From JAEUPI01 sp044222685 (GTDB lineage: Bacteria > Pseudomonadota > Gammaproteobacteria > Burkholderiales > Burkholderiaceae_C), in assembly GCA_044222685.1 (NCBI GenBank), contig JBGAMU010000007.1, positions 1 through 64,000 on the forward strand: a stretch of DNA of 64,000 nucleotides, read 5' to 3'. The notes beneath the pieces were generated by a model, which saw only the letters and a list, made by a program, of their open reading frames with translations, made no database searches and was not told where the DNA came from. Shown one piece after another: positions 21,590-31,241 of this stretch. The position numbers and the translations under genes were made by a program. The stretch's first letter is position 1. Each line of letters starts with the position of its first letter.

Positions 21590-22852
21590 TCAGCCGCCCC
21601 GGCGCATCATGTCGAAGAAGTCGAGGTTGTTCTTGCTCGACTTCATCTTGTCGAGGATGAACTCCATCGCCTCGATCTCGTCCATCGGGTAGAGCAGTTT
21701 GCGCAGGATCCAGGTCTTCTGCAGGATCTCGGGCTTGAGCAGCAGCTCCTCGCGCCGGGTGCCGCTCTTGTTGAGCAGGATCGACGGGTAGACGCGCTTC
21801 TCGGACATGCGGCGGTCGAGGTAGATCTCGCAGTTGCCGGTACCCTTGAACTCCTCGTAGATCACCTCGTCCATCCGGCTGCCGGTGTCGATCAGCGCGG
21901 TGCCGATGATGGTCAGCGAGCCGCCTTCCTCGATGTTGCGGGCGGCGCCGAAGAAGCGCTTGGGTCGCTGCAGCGCATTGGCATCGACGCCACCGGTCAG
22001 CACCTTGCCCGACGAGGGCAGCACGTTGTTGTAGGCGCGTGCCAGGCGCGTGATCGAGTCGAGCAGGATCACCACGTCCTTCTTGAGCTCCACCAGCCGT
22101 TTGGCGCGCTCGATCACCATCTCGGCCACCTGCACGTGGCGTGCGGCAGGCTCGTCGAAGGTCGAACTGATGACCTCGCCCCGCACCGTGCGGATCATCT
22201 CGGTCACTTCCTCGGGCCGCTCGTCGACGAGCAGCACGATCAAGTGCACCTCGGGGTAATTGGCGACGATGGCATGCGCGAAGTGCTGCATCATCACCGT
22301 CTTGCCGCTCTTGGGTTGCGACACCAGCAGCGCGCGCTGGCCTTTGCCCAGGGGCGCGATCAGGTCGATGATGCGGCTGGTGATGTTCTCCTCGGTCTTG
22401 ATCTCGCGCTCGAGCTTGAACTGCTCCTTGGGGAACAAGGGCGTCAGGTTCTCGAACATGATCTTGTGCTTGCTCTCCTCGGGCGTCAGGCCGTTGACCT
22501 TGTCGACCTTGACCAGCGCGAAGTAGCGTTCGCCGTCCTTCGGCACCCGCACTTCGCCCTCGACCATGTCGCCGGTATGCAGGTTGAAGCGGCGGATCTG
22601 GCTCGGCGACAGGTAGATGTCGTCGGTGCTGGCCATGTAGCTGGCCTCGATCGAACGCAGGAAACCGAAGCCGTCTGGCAGCACCTCGAGCACGCCGTCG
22701 CCGAACACCTGCTCGCCGGCCTTGGCTCGCTTCTTCATGATCGCGAACATCAACTCCTGCTTGCGCAGGCGGGCGACGTTCTCGATCTCCAGCGCCTCGC
22801 CCATCGTGATGAGTTCGGAGACGTGGATCGCCTTCAGTTCGGACAGATGCAT
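21590..22852 (-). CDS. rho: Transcription termination factor Rho
   Basis: The 420-residue hexameric RNA helicase matches E. coli Rho in length. It has the N-terminal Rho domain (MHLSELKAIHVSELI), the RNA-binding cold-shock-like domain with DGFGFLRSIEASYMASTDDIY, and a RecA-like motor with Walker A SQPKSGKTVMM and Walker B DVVILLDSITRLARAYN. The R-loop region GSRMDEVIYEEFKGTGN is intact. Rho ends untranslated transcripts genome-wide. A leader of about 200 nt with no gene separates it from trxA upstream. Confidence 0.97.
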   Translation of the reverse strand: MHLSELKAIHVSELITMGEALEIENVARLRKQELMFAIMKKRAKAGEQVFGDGVLEVLPDGFGFLRSIEASYMASTDDIYLSPSQIRRFNLHTGDMVEGEVRVPKDGERYFALVKVDKVNGLTPEESKHKIMFENLTPLFPKEQFKLEREIKTEENITSRIIDLIAPLGKGQRALLVSQPKSGKTVMMQHFAHAIVANYPEVHLIVLLVDERPEEVTEMIRTVRGEVISSTFDEPAARHVQVAEMVIERAKRLVELKKDVVILLDSITRLARAYNNVLPSSGKVLTGGVDANALQRPKRFFGAARNIEEGGSLTIIGTALIDTGSRMDEVIYEEFKGTGNCEIYLDRRMSEKRVYPSILLNKSGTRREELLLKPEILQKTWILRKLLYPMDEIEAMEFILDKMKSSKNNLDFFDMMRRGG

Positions 22853-23062
22853 GGATCGATCAGTGGTGGATGGTTGTGCCCGTGCCAGGAGCGCGCAACC
22901 GGGATCGCCGGCCGTTGACCACAGCGAGGAGCCGCGCTTCGCGCAGCAACGTGTCAGGACACTGGGGTGGGGGCCAGGGCCACGCGCCGATCAGGCCTGC
23001 GTGGCGGCAGAATTCTTGGCGGCAAGCCGGCTCAGGTCGAGCGGCGTACTGCGATGAGTCAG

Positions 23063-23093
23063 ATTATAGATGACCGTCGAGGAAAGCGGTCAA
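23063..23093 (-). promoter_or_regulatory. Candidate rho promoter overlapping the trxA stop codon
   Basis: On the minus strand, TTGACC (23093-23088) and a perfect TATAAT (23068-23063) are separated by 19 nt. The -10 overlaps the trxA stop codon (23066-23064). This would give a rho leader of about 200 nt (to 22853), in keeping with long autoregulated leaders of rho in other bacteria. Confidence 0.5.
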
Positions 23094-23393
23094 CTGTGAT
23101 TTCGACAGGGCGCCCACCTTGGTGGCGGCCAGTTGACCATCCTTGAACAACATCAAGGTCGGGATACCCCGGATGCCGAACTTGGCCGGCACGTCGTGGT
23201 TCTCGTCGACATTCATCTTGGCGACCTGCAGCCGCTCGCCGTAGTCCTTGGCCGCCTCGTCGAGGATCGGCGCGATCATCTTGCACGGGCCGCACCATTC
23301 GGCCCAGTAGTCCACCAGCACGGGCTTGCCGGACTTGAGCACATCGTTCTCGAACGATGCGTCGGACACATGCTTGATCAGTTCGCTGGCCAT
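23064..23393 (-). CDS. trxA: Thioredoxin
   Basis: The 109-residue protein has the catalytic WCGPC (Cys34 and Cys37), the buried Asp28 in VLVDYWAEW and the cis-proline segment IRGIPTLMLF. It reduces protein disulfides and supports ribonucleotide reductase and peroxiredoxins, including the Bcp encoded in this window. The trxA-rho order is conserved widely in proteobacteria. An AGGAG site lies about 5 nt upstream of the ATG. It is divergent from the AddB-like gene. Confidence 0.96.
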   Translation of the reverse strand: MASELIKHVSDASFENDVLKSGKPVLVDYWAEWCGPCKMIAPILDEAAKDYGERLQVAKMNVDENHDVPAKFGIRGIPTLMLFKDGQLAATKVGALSKSQLTAFLDGHL

Positions 23394-23428
23394 GGGTTCT
23401 CCTCACGCGCCGACGCCCGCGAGGCGCC

Positions 23429-26122
23429 ATGCAAAACGATTCTGACACATCGAGGCCGGCCGGTCCGGTGGCCGCAAAATGCCACTTGGCCATGGCATCG
23501 ATTCTTACGCAGCCGATCACCTCCGATGATGGCCCGGCCGGTCTTTGGACCAGCGTGGCGGCCGCCACACGCGACTGGGCCGATGCGTGCTCGATCCCCC
23601 TGTGCGAGATGGTGCTGCTGGTGCCGTTCGCCGAACTGCTGCTCCCGGCCCGCCACGCATTCTCCGGCCGGGCGGGCTGGCTGCCGAAGATCCACACCAC
23701 CTACACGCTTGCGCGCGAGTGTCCGCCGCCCGACGCGGGCGTGGCCGATCCGGCTTTGCCGAGCGGTGACGCCGCCTTCGATCGGCTGAGCGCGGCGCGG
23801 TTGCTGCGACAGCAGGCCTGGATCGAAAGGTGGGCGCGCCGCGACCGCCACGCATTCGAGCACGCCGTCGCCACGACGGTCCGTATCGCGCACGCGTTGA
23901 TGACCGCTGCGGCCGCGTGCCCACACCGCCGACGCCCGGCCTTCTGGGACGAGGTGCGCGCACAGGCGGGGGTCGGTGCCGGACCCGGCGCCACCGACCG
24001 CGCTTTGCAGCGGGTGGCCGTCGAGTGGGCCGCCACGGCCGATCTGTCCGTGACCGACGCGCTCTTTCGACTCAAGCCCGCCGCCTGGGTCGTCGTCGAG
24101 TGCGGCGGCGAAGAGCCACTGGCCACGCGTCTGCTCGAGGAGGCCGGCGACACGCCGTGCCTTCGCCTGTGCCTCGATCCATTGGCAGACGACCCGTTCG
24201 ATGCGCTGCCGACCGCTGCACGGGTTGCGCTGTTGCACGCCGCCGACGGTGAGGACGAAGCCGGCGCAGCTGCCTGCGAAGTGGTGGCCGCGGTCGAGCG
24301 TGGCGCCACACCGGTCGCGCTCATTGCGGAGGATCGTGCACTGGTGCGGCGCGTGCGGGCGCTGCTGGAGCGCACCGGCACACCACTGGACGACGAGACC
24401 GGCTGGTCGCTGGCCACCACGCGCGCCGGTGCCTATGCCGCGACCGCGCTGCGCGCGGCCAGGCCGGCCGCCGGGCCTGACGAGTGGCTCGATTGGTTGA
24501 AGGCCCACTTGTCCGCGGCGCATGCGCAGGCGTTGGCAGCGCTCGAGGCCTCCTGGCGACGCGCGGACGACACTCGCACCCCGCTGCGGCCGGAGAGCGC
24601 GACCTTGTGGCAGCGTGCACGCGAGCGATTGGCGGTCTTTGCGTCACCGCGGCGCCGGCCGCTTGCGCGTTGGCTCGCGGATTTCGATGAATTGCTGTTC
24701 GGCGACGACGTCGCTGCCGCCTGGCGCGACGACGCCGCGGCGATGCAACTGCGCCTGGCCTTGCGACTCGACATTGCCGAGCGGGGTGCATCGTTCGACG
24801 CCGCGCTCGCGCAGGCGCTCGACGCGGACGAGTTCGCCGAATGGGTCGAAGCCGGCCTCGAGGAGGCTCGCTTCGTGCCTGAGCGCTCGGGCGATGCCGC
24901 GCCTGTGGTGTTGACGCCCCTCGCGCGCGCCATGGCACGGCCGTTTGCCACCGTGATCGTGCCGGGTGCCGACGAACGGCGCCTGTCGATCTCGACGGCG
25001 AACGATCTGCCGTGGAACGACGACGCGCTGGCCAGGCTCGGCCTGCCCTCAAAGGCATCGCGGCAGCGCCGGCTGGCGTTGGCCTTCACGCACTTGCTGC
25101 GGGTGCCGCGGCTGGTGTTGATCCGGCGGCGTGCCGATGGTGACGAATTGCTGGCCCCGAGCGGCCTGGCCGATCGACTGCTGTTGCGCCGCAGGGGCGG
25201 GCCGGACGCGGTTGCAGAGCGAGAGGTGACGTGGCCGATGGGCGAGGTGGCGCGCGAGGTGACCCCACGACCACAACCGAAGGTCAATGGGCGACTCCCG
25301 TCGTCGTGGAGCGCCAGCGCGGTCGAAGCCCTGCGGGTGTGTCCATACCAGTTCTTCGCGCGCAGCGTGCTGCGCCTGAAGGAACACGACGAACTCGACG
25401 AGGGGGCCGACAAGAGCGACTACGGCCGCTGGCTTCATGCCGCGCTGGAGCGATTCCATCGCGAACGCAGCGCGTCGGCCACCTTCGACGAAGACCTCCT
25501 GCATCTGCGCCGAGCCGCCGAGCAGGTGCTGGCCGAACGGGTGGACTCCGGTGCAATCACGGCGTCCGCCCTGTTGCCGTTCTCGGCGGGCCTGGCTGGC
25601 TTTGCCGGACGATATGTCGAATGGTTGCGGGGCCATGAGGGCGAGGGCTGGCGCTACCGCGAAGCCGAGGTCGAGCGCCGTTGGGGCGATACGGCAACAG
25701 GCGGCCTGCGCCTGCATGGCCGCATCGATCGCATCGACGAGCATCCGAAGACCGGTGCCGTTCATCTGATCGACTACAAGACGAGCGCACGTGGCAGTCT
25801 GACCGGCAAGGTGAACCTGCCGCTCGAAGACACCCAGCTGGCCGTGTATGGCGCCCTGCTGCTCGACAGCCTGCCGGCAGGCACCCCGTTGTCCGCCGCC
25901 TATCTGCCGCTCGACGAAGGTGGGCCGATCCGTCAGGTGGCGCACCCCGACGTCGCGCAGACCGCCCGCCAGATGGTCGATGCGCTGGCCCTGGAACGCC
26001 AGCGCATCGAGTCCGGAACGCCCTTGCCTGCGCTGGGCGAGGGCAACGCATGCGAACACTGCGAAGCGCGCGGCCTTTGCCGTCGCGACCATTGGCCGAT
26101 CGCGGGGCTGCCGTCGACATGA
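23429..26122 (+). CDS. AddB-like PD-(D/E)XK nuclease-family DNA repair protein
   Basis: The protein (897 residues from this start; ATG 23492 would give 876) forms a pair with the helicase gene that overlaps it. The C-terminal third is a RecB-family nuclease domain with GRWLHAALERF, VHLIDYKTS and four cysteines arranged as in AddB iron-sulfur nucleases: one in RVCPYQFFAR and three in CEHCEARGLC near the end. The N-terminal part resembles inactivated helicase folds, and I see no Walker A motif. It should resect and process double-strand breaks with its partner. The start is uncertain; 23429 has a weak GAGG site, while conserved-looking sequence begins near 23492. Confidence 0.82.
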   Translation: MQNDSDTSRPAGPVAAKCHLAMASILTQPITSDDGPAGLWTSVAAATRDWADACSIPLCEMVLLVPFAELLLPARHAFSGRAGWLPKIHTTYTLARECPPPDAGVADPALPSGDAAFDRLSAARLLRQQAWIERWARRDRHAFEHAVATTVRIAHALMTAAAACPHRRRPAFWDEVRAQAGVGAGPGATDRALQRVAVEWAATADLSVTDALFRLKPAAWVVVECGGEEPLATRLLEEAGDTPCLRLCLDPLADDPFDALPTAARVALLHAADGEDEAGAAACEVVAAVERGATPVALIAEDRALVRRVRALLERTGTPLDDETGWSLATTRAGAYAATALRAARPAAGPDEWLDWLKAHLSAAHAQALAALEASWRRADDTRTPLRPESATLWQRARERLAVFASPRRRPLARWLADFDELLFGDDVAAAWRDDAAAMQLRLALRLDIAERGASFDAALAQALDADEFAEWVEAGLEEARFVPERSGDAAPVVLTPLARAMARPFATVIVPGADERRLSISTANDLPWNDDALARLGLPSKASRQRRLALAFTHLLRVPRLVLIRRRADGDELLAPSGLADRLLLRRRGGPDAVAEREVTWPMGEVAREVTPRPQPKVNGRLPSSWSASAVEALRVCPYQFFARSVLRLKEHDELDEGADKSDYGRWLHAALERFHRERSASATFDEDLLHLRRAAEQVLAERVDSGAITASALLPFSAGLAGFAGRYVEWLRGHEGEGWRYREAEVERRWGDTATGGLRLHGRIDRIDEHPKTGAVHLIDYKTSARGSLTGKVNLPLEDTQLAVYGALLLDSLPAGTPLSAAYLPLDEGGPIRQVAHPDVAQTARQMVDALALERQRIESGTPLPALGEGNACEHCEARGLCRRDHWPIAGLPST

Positions 26123-29100
26123 CCGAGCCGGCTTATCTGATCGACGGGCGCGCCTGCACGGCAGCCGAGTTCTACGCCCACGCCTGTGACCCGCGGCGCA
26201 GCGTCATCGTCGAAGCCTGCGCTGGCGCCGGCAAGACCTGGATGCTGGTCTCGCGCATCGTGCGCGCGCTGCTCGACGGTGCGCAGCCCGGGCAGATCCT
26301 GGCCATCACCTTCACGCGCAAGGCGGCCGGCGAGATGCGCAGTCGGTTGCGCGATTGGCTGCACGACTGGAGCCGCTGTACGGCGGCCGAGCGGCGAGAG
26401 GCGCTTGCACAGCGCGGCGTCGATGCGGCCGATGCACAACGGCTCGAGCCGGCCCTCGCCGCATTGCTCGAGCGGCTGCTGGCGCAGGGCGAGCCGGTGC
26501 AGGTCAGCACCTTCCACGCCTGGTTTGCGCGCCTGCTGCGTCTGGCCCCGACCGAGGTGCTCGACGCGCTCGGCCTGCATGCTGGCATGCAACTGGTGGA
26601 GGAGATCGATGACCTGCGTCCCGAGCTGATGCAGCGTCTGCAGCGTGCGGTGATTCGCTCGCCGACGCTGCTGGAAGACTATCGCGCGCTGACCGAGCGG
26701 CATCGGCGCCACAAGCTCGCCGAGTGGCTGCAGGCTGCGCTCGACAAGCGCATCGAGATCGAGAGCGCCGACGCCGCCGGCGTGCTGGAGTCGGCCATCG
26801 AGTCTGCCGCTTCACGCTGGCCGGATTGCGAAGGCCTGGACCATCCGTTGCAGCGCCTGCAGCGTGATGTTGGCTTGCGTGGCGAATTGGCGCACGCGGT
26901 GGCCGCGCTGCGCGATGCCTCCCGCTCCGCCGGCGCGCGGCTCGCCGACGCGCTCGCTGTCGATGATCTGCGGCAACGCTGGCAGGCCGTCTACGCCGCG
27001 CTCTTCACGCAGAAGAACGCGCCGCGCGCGGCTGTCATCAACATTGCCGCCACGCGCGCAGCCGTCGACGCGTGCGAGCGGCTTGCCGAGCAGGTCACCC
27101 AGCATGAGGCCTGGGAAGACCACCGCCGCATGTGCCGTCTGTCGCGCGAGTTGCTGGCGCAATGGCGTGCCCTGAAGCAGGAACGGTCGCTGGTGGACAT
27201 GCCCGACCTGGAGCGTTGCGCGCTGGCCGTGCTGTCGGACACGGACGCCGCAGGCTGGGTTCAGCAGCGCCTGGACGCGCAGGTGCGACACGTGCTGATC
27301 GACGAGTTCCAGGATACGAGCCCGCTGCAATGGCACGCTCTGCAATCGTGGTTGTCGGCCTACGCGGGCGCAGGTGGCGGGGCCAGCGGTCAACGTCCAC
27401 CATCGATCTTCATCGTCGGCGATCCCAAGCAGAGCATCTACCGCTTCCGCCGCGCCGAACCCCGTGTCTTCGAGTTGGCGCGCGAGTTTGTCGTCGCCGG
27501 GCTGGCGGGCCTGTCGCTCGGCTGCAACCACACGCGGCGCTGCGCGCCACGCGTGCTCGAGACGATGAATGCGGTGTTCGTCGACGCCGCCGCCGAAGGC
27601 CAGTACCCGGGCTTCCTGCCCCACAGCACGGCGGCCGACCCCGCTCAGCCAGGGCAGGTGGCGCGCTTGACCGACCCCGATGAATGGCCCGCGCCGAAGG
27701 CGAAGCCGGACCGCCACGTCTGGCGCGACTCGTTGACCATGCCCCGCACCGAAGAAAAGGAGCCGCGGGCGCTCGACGAGGCCAGACGCGTCGCGCAAGC
27801 CGTCCACCGACTGGTGCGTGACGAGGGGTTCGCGCCTCAGGACATCATGGTGCTGGCGCGGCGCCGCGCGCCACTGGCGAGCGTCGGCGACGAGTTGCGC
27901 GCGCTCGCGCTGCCGTGCATGGCAGCCGAGGCGCTGATGCTCGGCAGCCTGGTCGAGGTCAACGATCTGGTGGCCGTGCTCGACGTGCTGGCGTCGCCCG
28001 GCCACGATCTGTCGCTCGCGCAGGCGCTGAAGAGCCCCATCTTCGCGGTCAGCGACGACGAGCTGCTGGCGCTGTCGGCACGGGCTGGCGAGGTCGATGG
28101 TGCGACACGTTGGTGGAGCGCGTTGCTGCAGTGGACAGACGCGCCGCCGGCGCTCGCACGGGCCGCAGCGTTGCTCGCGCGCTGGTCCGAAGAAGCGTTG
28201 CGGCTGCCGCCGCATGACCTGCTCGATCGCATCGTCGACCAGGGTGACTGCGTCGAGCGCCTTGCCCGCAGCGTGCCGGCCGAACGACTGCCGTTGTCGT
28301 TGGCGGCTGTGCATGCGCTGCTCGAGCAGTCGTTGGCCGTCGACGGCGGTCGTTATCTCAGCGTCTACCGTTTCGTGCGCGCGCTGCGCCAGCGGGCGCT
28401 GACCGTGGCGGCGCCGGCCCGCGTCGACGCTGTGCGGCTGATGACCATTCATGGCGCCAAGGGCCTGGAGGCACGCGCCGTGTTCGTCGTCGACTGCGAT
28501 CCGACGCCCACGCGCGAGTCGATGGCCACGGTGATGGTCGACTGGCCTGCCGAGAGGCGCCAGCCGCTGAAGGTGGCGTTTGTCGCCGACGGCGGCGACG
28601 TGGCCGTGTCGTTGCGTGATTGGCAGACCCGGGAGGCCCAGGCCGCCCAGCGCGAGGAACTCAATGCACTGTATGTCGCGATGACGCGCGCGCGCGAGCG
28701 GCTCGTCTTCAGCCGGACGGTGCCGCTGCGCGCGACGTCGGGCGACACCTGGTGGAGCCGGATCGAGCCGCGGGTCGACACCTGGGACGTCGCCGTTGGC
28801 GAAGCGACCCAGGGCGCCGCCGTGTCGCCGAACGCTGTGATACCGGTTCTGCCACGGCCGGCCGGGCAGCCGCCCCCGCCCGGTCCGCCGGCAGGCGATG
28901 ACGACGATGCCCGCCGTCTCGGCCGCGCCGTCCATCGCACGCTGCAGTGGACGGCGACGGATGCCGACCCCACCGCCCGGTTGGCGGTGTGCGCGAGAGC
29001 GGCCACACGCGAAGCCGGCCTGCCAGCTGACCAGGCGTCGCGCGTGGCGGACATCGTCGCCGGCATGCGGCACCACGTCGATCTGGCACCGTACTTCGAC

Positions 29101-29367
29101 ACGTCGCGGCTGGCCTGGGCAGGCGACGAGGTGGAACTCGTGTTCGACGGCAAGGTCGTGCGCATCGACCGGCTGGTGCGCCTGCGCGGCGGCGCCGATG
29201 CGGCCTGGTGGGTGCTCGACTACAAGCTCGACACGAATGCGAAGGATGACCCGGTGGTGCACGAACAGTTGTCGCGCTACTGCCAGGCGGTGCAGGCGGC
29301 CACCGGCGGGCAGCCGGTGCATGCCGCTGTCGTGGCGCGCGACGGTCGCGTGCACCCGTTGATCTGA
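26119..29367 (+). CDS. AddA-like UvrD-family helicase-nuclease
   Basis: The 1082-residue protein has an SF1 helicase core. Motif I is EACAGAGKTWML (about residues 32-43), motif Ia ITFTRKAAGEMR, motif II LIDEFQDTSPLQW, motif III GDPKQSIYRFRRAE, motif V MTIHGAKGLEARAVF and motif VI LNALYVAMTRARERL. The C-terminus has a PD-(D/E)XK nuclease motif with VLDYKLDTNA. This is the AddA/RecB architecture. It starts with an ATGA overlap with the AddB-like gene, so the two are translationally coupled and probably form a break-repair complex. Some AddA-type proteins are annotated as exonuclease V beta subunit. Confidence 0.88.
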   Translation: MTEPAYLIDGRACTAAEFYAHACDPRRSVIVEACAGAGKTWMLVSRIVRALLDGAQPGQILAITFTRKAAGEMRSRLRDWLHDWSRCTAAERREALAQRGVDAADAQRLEPALAALLERLLAQGEPVQVSTFHAWFARLLRLAPTEVLDALGLHAGMQLVEEIDDLRPELMQRLQRAVIRSPTLLEDYRALTERHRRHKLAEWLQAALDKRIEIESADAAGVLESAIESAASRWPDCEGLDHPLQRLQRDVGLRGELAHAVAALRDASRSAGARLADALAVDDLRQRWQAVYAALFTQKNAPRAAVINIAATRAAVDACERLAEQVTQHEAWEDHRRMCRLSRELLAQWRALKQERSLVDMPDLERCALAVLSDTDAAGWVQQRLDAQVRHVLIDEFQDTSPLQWHALQSWLSAYAGAGGGASGQRPPSIFIVGDPKQSIYRFRRAEPRVFELAREFVVAGLAGLSLGCNHTRRCAPRVLETMNAVFVDAAAEGQYPGFLPHSTAADPAQPGQVARLTDPDEWPAPKAKPDRHVWRDSLTMPRTEEKEPRALDEARRVAQAVHRLVRDEGFAPQDIMVLARRRAPLASVGDELRALALPCMAAEALMLGSLVEVNDLVAVLDVLASPGHDLSLAQALKSPIFAVSDDELLALSARAGEVDGATRWWSALLQWTDAPPALARAAALLARWSEEALRLPPHDLLDRIVDQGDCVERLARSVPAERLPLSLAAVHALLEQSLAVDGGRYLSVYRFVRALRQRALTVAAPARVDAVRLMTIHGAKGLEARAVFVVDCDPTPTRESMATVMVDWPAERRQPLKVAFVADGGDVAVSLRDWQTREAQAAQREELNALYVAMTRARERLVFSRTVPLRATSGDTWWSRIEPRVDTWDVAVGEATQGAAVSPNAVIPVLPRPAGQPPPPGPPAGDDDDARRLGRAVHRTLQWTATDADPTARLAVCARAATREAGLPADQASRVADIVAGMRHHVDLAPYFDTSRLAWAGDEVELVFDGKVVRIDRLVRLRGGADAAWWVLDYKLDTNAKDDPVVHEQLSRYCQAVQAATGGQPVHAAVVARDGRVHPLI

Positions 29368-29471
29368 CCGGTCTTGCCTGGCCACTTCGTCCGATTGCGA
29401 GGCTCGCAGCTTGGCTCCAATCGATCGGGTGCCGGCACCGCGCCGCGGTGCGGCCATCCGTGCGATTTGTC

Positions 29472-31241
29472 ATGAGCCCGCCAGATTCCACCCGCGACGA
29501 CCGCAGCTCCGCTGCGCCGGCGTTCGGGCGCTTTCAGCTCCTGCGTCTGCTGGGCAAGAGTGCCCGCACGCTGGTCTGGCTCGCCATCGACCCGGACGTC
29601 GACGAAGAGCGCGTGCTGGTCATGCCGCGCGCGCAGGCCGCCGATCGGCGCGAGCTCGACGTGCAGTTGCAGGCGGCTCGCAAGGCATTGCGCGTCACAC
29701 ACCCGGGCCTGGCCGTCCCGCTCGAAGTCGGCGAGGTTGACCGGTGGTGCTTCGCCGCCTATGCGCGCGGCGATGCGGTCACGCTGTCCGAGCGGATCGG
29801 CGCCAGCGGGCTGCCCGGCCAGGATGCGGCCCGCGTCGCCGTGCAGGTGCTCGACGGACTGGCCTTCGCGCACGACGCCGGTCTGGCGCATCGCGACATC
29901 CAGTCCGCCATGGTGCTGTGGAGCGAGGCCGCCGGGGCGAGTCTGATGGGCCTCGAGATCGCGCACCTCGCGGCCGACCGCGCGGCCGTCGCAGGCGACC
30001 AGGCACTGGGCACCGGCGCACTGCAATCGCAACGCCGCGACGCCGAGCGCGATGTGCTGGCTTTCGCGCTGGTGCTGCACCACGCGCTGACCGGGCAACA
30101 CGCCCTGGAGCGCGACGACACCGCCGCAGTGATCACGCTGATGCCGCCCCTGGGGCGCGAGATCGTGCGACTGCCGTGGAGCACCGGTCGCACGATCGCG
30201 GAGCCGTTGCGCATCATCGCCAACCGGGCCACCGACCGGCAGGTGCGCCAGCGCTATCACAGCGCGCGCACGCTGGCACGGGCGCTCGAGGGCTGGTATC
30301 GCGCCGATGCGCAGGCCGACGGCGGACCGCTGCCGCTGCTGCTCGATCGCCTGCGCCAGATCGGACCGTTGCCGTCTCTGCCCGGCTCGGCACGGCGTGC
30401 GGCGCGCCTGGCCTTGATGGAGCGCGAACGCACCAGCGAACTGGCCGATATCGTGCTGCAGGACCCTGCGCTTGCGTTCGAGATGCTGCGGCTGGTGAAT
30501 ACCGCGCAGGTGCGCGGGTCGGTCGTCAGTGGGAGCGGTCCGGTGTTGACCTTGCGTCGAGCCATCGCGCTGCTCGGCCTCGACGGGGTTCGCAGGGCGG
30601 CGCTCGGCCTGCGCGACTGGCCCGGCCCGCTGTCCGATGCCCAGGCGACTGCGCTGCGACAGGCTATCGAGCGCGCCCAGCATGCGGCGCGCATCGCCCA
30701 GTTGCTGCGGCCGGCGGGTTTCGATGCCGAGGTCATTCACTTGATCACGCTGTTGCAGAACCTGGGCCGCCTGCTGGTCCACTATCACTTCGCTGACGAA
30801 GCGGCGCAGATCCAGCGGCTGATGCGCCCGGTGCCGGCCGAAGAGGCCGGCCGACCCGATGAGCCGGGCATGCCGGAGGAGGCCGCGTCGTTCGCCGTGA
30901 TGGGCATCGACATCGAGGTGCTCGGCGACACGGTAGCTCGCCACTGGGGACTCGACGAGTCGGTTCTTCACATGATTCGCCGCTGCTCGGCCGATGCACC
31001 AGTGCGGACTCCGGACAACGACGACGACACGTTGCGTGTCACGGCCAGTTGCGCGAACGAGGTGGTGGACGTGCTGACGCTCGAGGGCCGCGCCGCCACG
31101 GCAGGGCTGCAGCGCGTTGCACAGCGTTATGCCCGCGCGCTCGGCGTCAACCCACGCGATCTGCAGCTTGCCGCTCAGGGCCAGTCGCCGCAGTCCGATC
31201 AGCCGGCCGCCGCGTCCGCGGGTGCCCAGCATGCGGCCTGA
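29472..31241 (+). CDS. Pseudokinase-HDOD domain protein
   Basis: The 589-residue protein combines a kinase-like N-terminal domain (about residues 16-280) with an HDOD domain (about 290-490). The kinase part starts FGRFQLLRLLGKSARTLVW, but the VAIK lysine position reads VLVMPRA, the catalytic loop HRDLKPxN reads HRDIQSAM, and no DFG is present (GLEIAHL). It is therefore predicted to be catalytically dead. The HDOD part has LPSLPGSARR, DIVLQDPALAFEMLRLVNTAQ and ITLLQNLGRLLVHY. HDOD proteins act in bacterial signalling and stress control without nuclease activity. The next gene, a paralogue with an intact kinase, overlaps by 11 nt. The ATG at 29472 is preferred; GTG 29448 is possible. Confidence 0.75.
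   Translation: MSPPDSTRDDRSSAAPAFGRFQLLRLLGKSARTLVWLAIDPDVDEERVLVMPRAQAADRRELDVQLQAARKALRVTHPGLAVPLEVGEVDRWCFAAYARGDAVTLSERIGASGLPGQDAARVAVQVLDGLAFAHDAGLAHRDIQSAMVLWSEAAGASLMGLEIAHLAADRAAVAGDQALGTGALQSQRRDAERDVLAFALVLHHALTGQHALERDDTAAVITLMPPLGREIVRLPWSTGRTIAEPLRIIANRATDRQVRQRYHSARTLARALEGWYRADAQADGGPLPLLLDRLRQIGPLPSLPGSARRAARLALMERERTSELADIVLQDPALAFEMLRLVNTAQVRGSVVSGSGPVLTLRRAIALLGLDGVRRAALGLRDWPGPLSDAQATALRQAIERAQHAARIAQLLRPAGFDAEVIHLITLLQNLGRLLVHYHFADEAAQIQRLMRPVPAEEAGRPDEPGMPEEAASFAVMGIDIEVLGDTVARHWGLDESVLHMIRRCSADAPVRTPDNDDDTLRVTASCANEVVDVLTLEGRAATAGLQRVAQRYARALGVNPRDLQLAAQGQSPQSDQPAAASAGAQHAA

Noticed and set aside
26812..29457. An 881-codon open frame on the minus strand opposite the AddA-like helicase gene
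   Set aside because: High-GC genes often leave the opposite strand open. The predicted protein is rich in Arg, His, Gln and Val with no domain, while the plus strand carries all helicase motifs.
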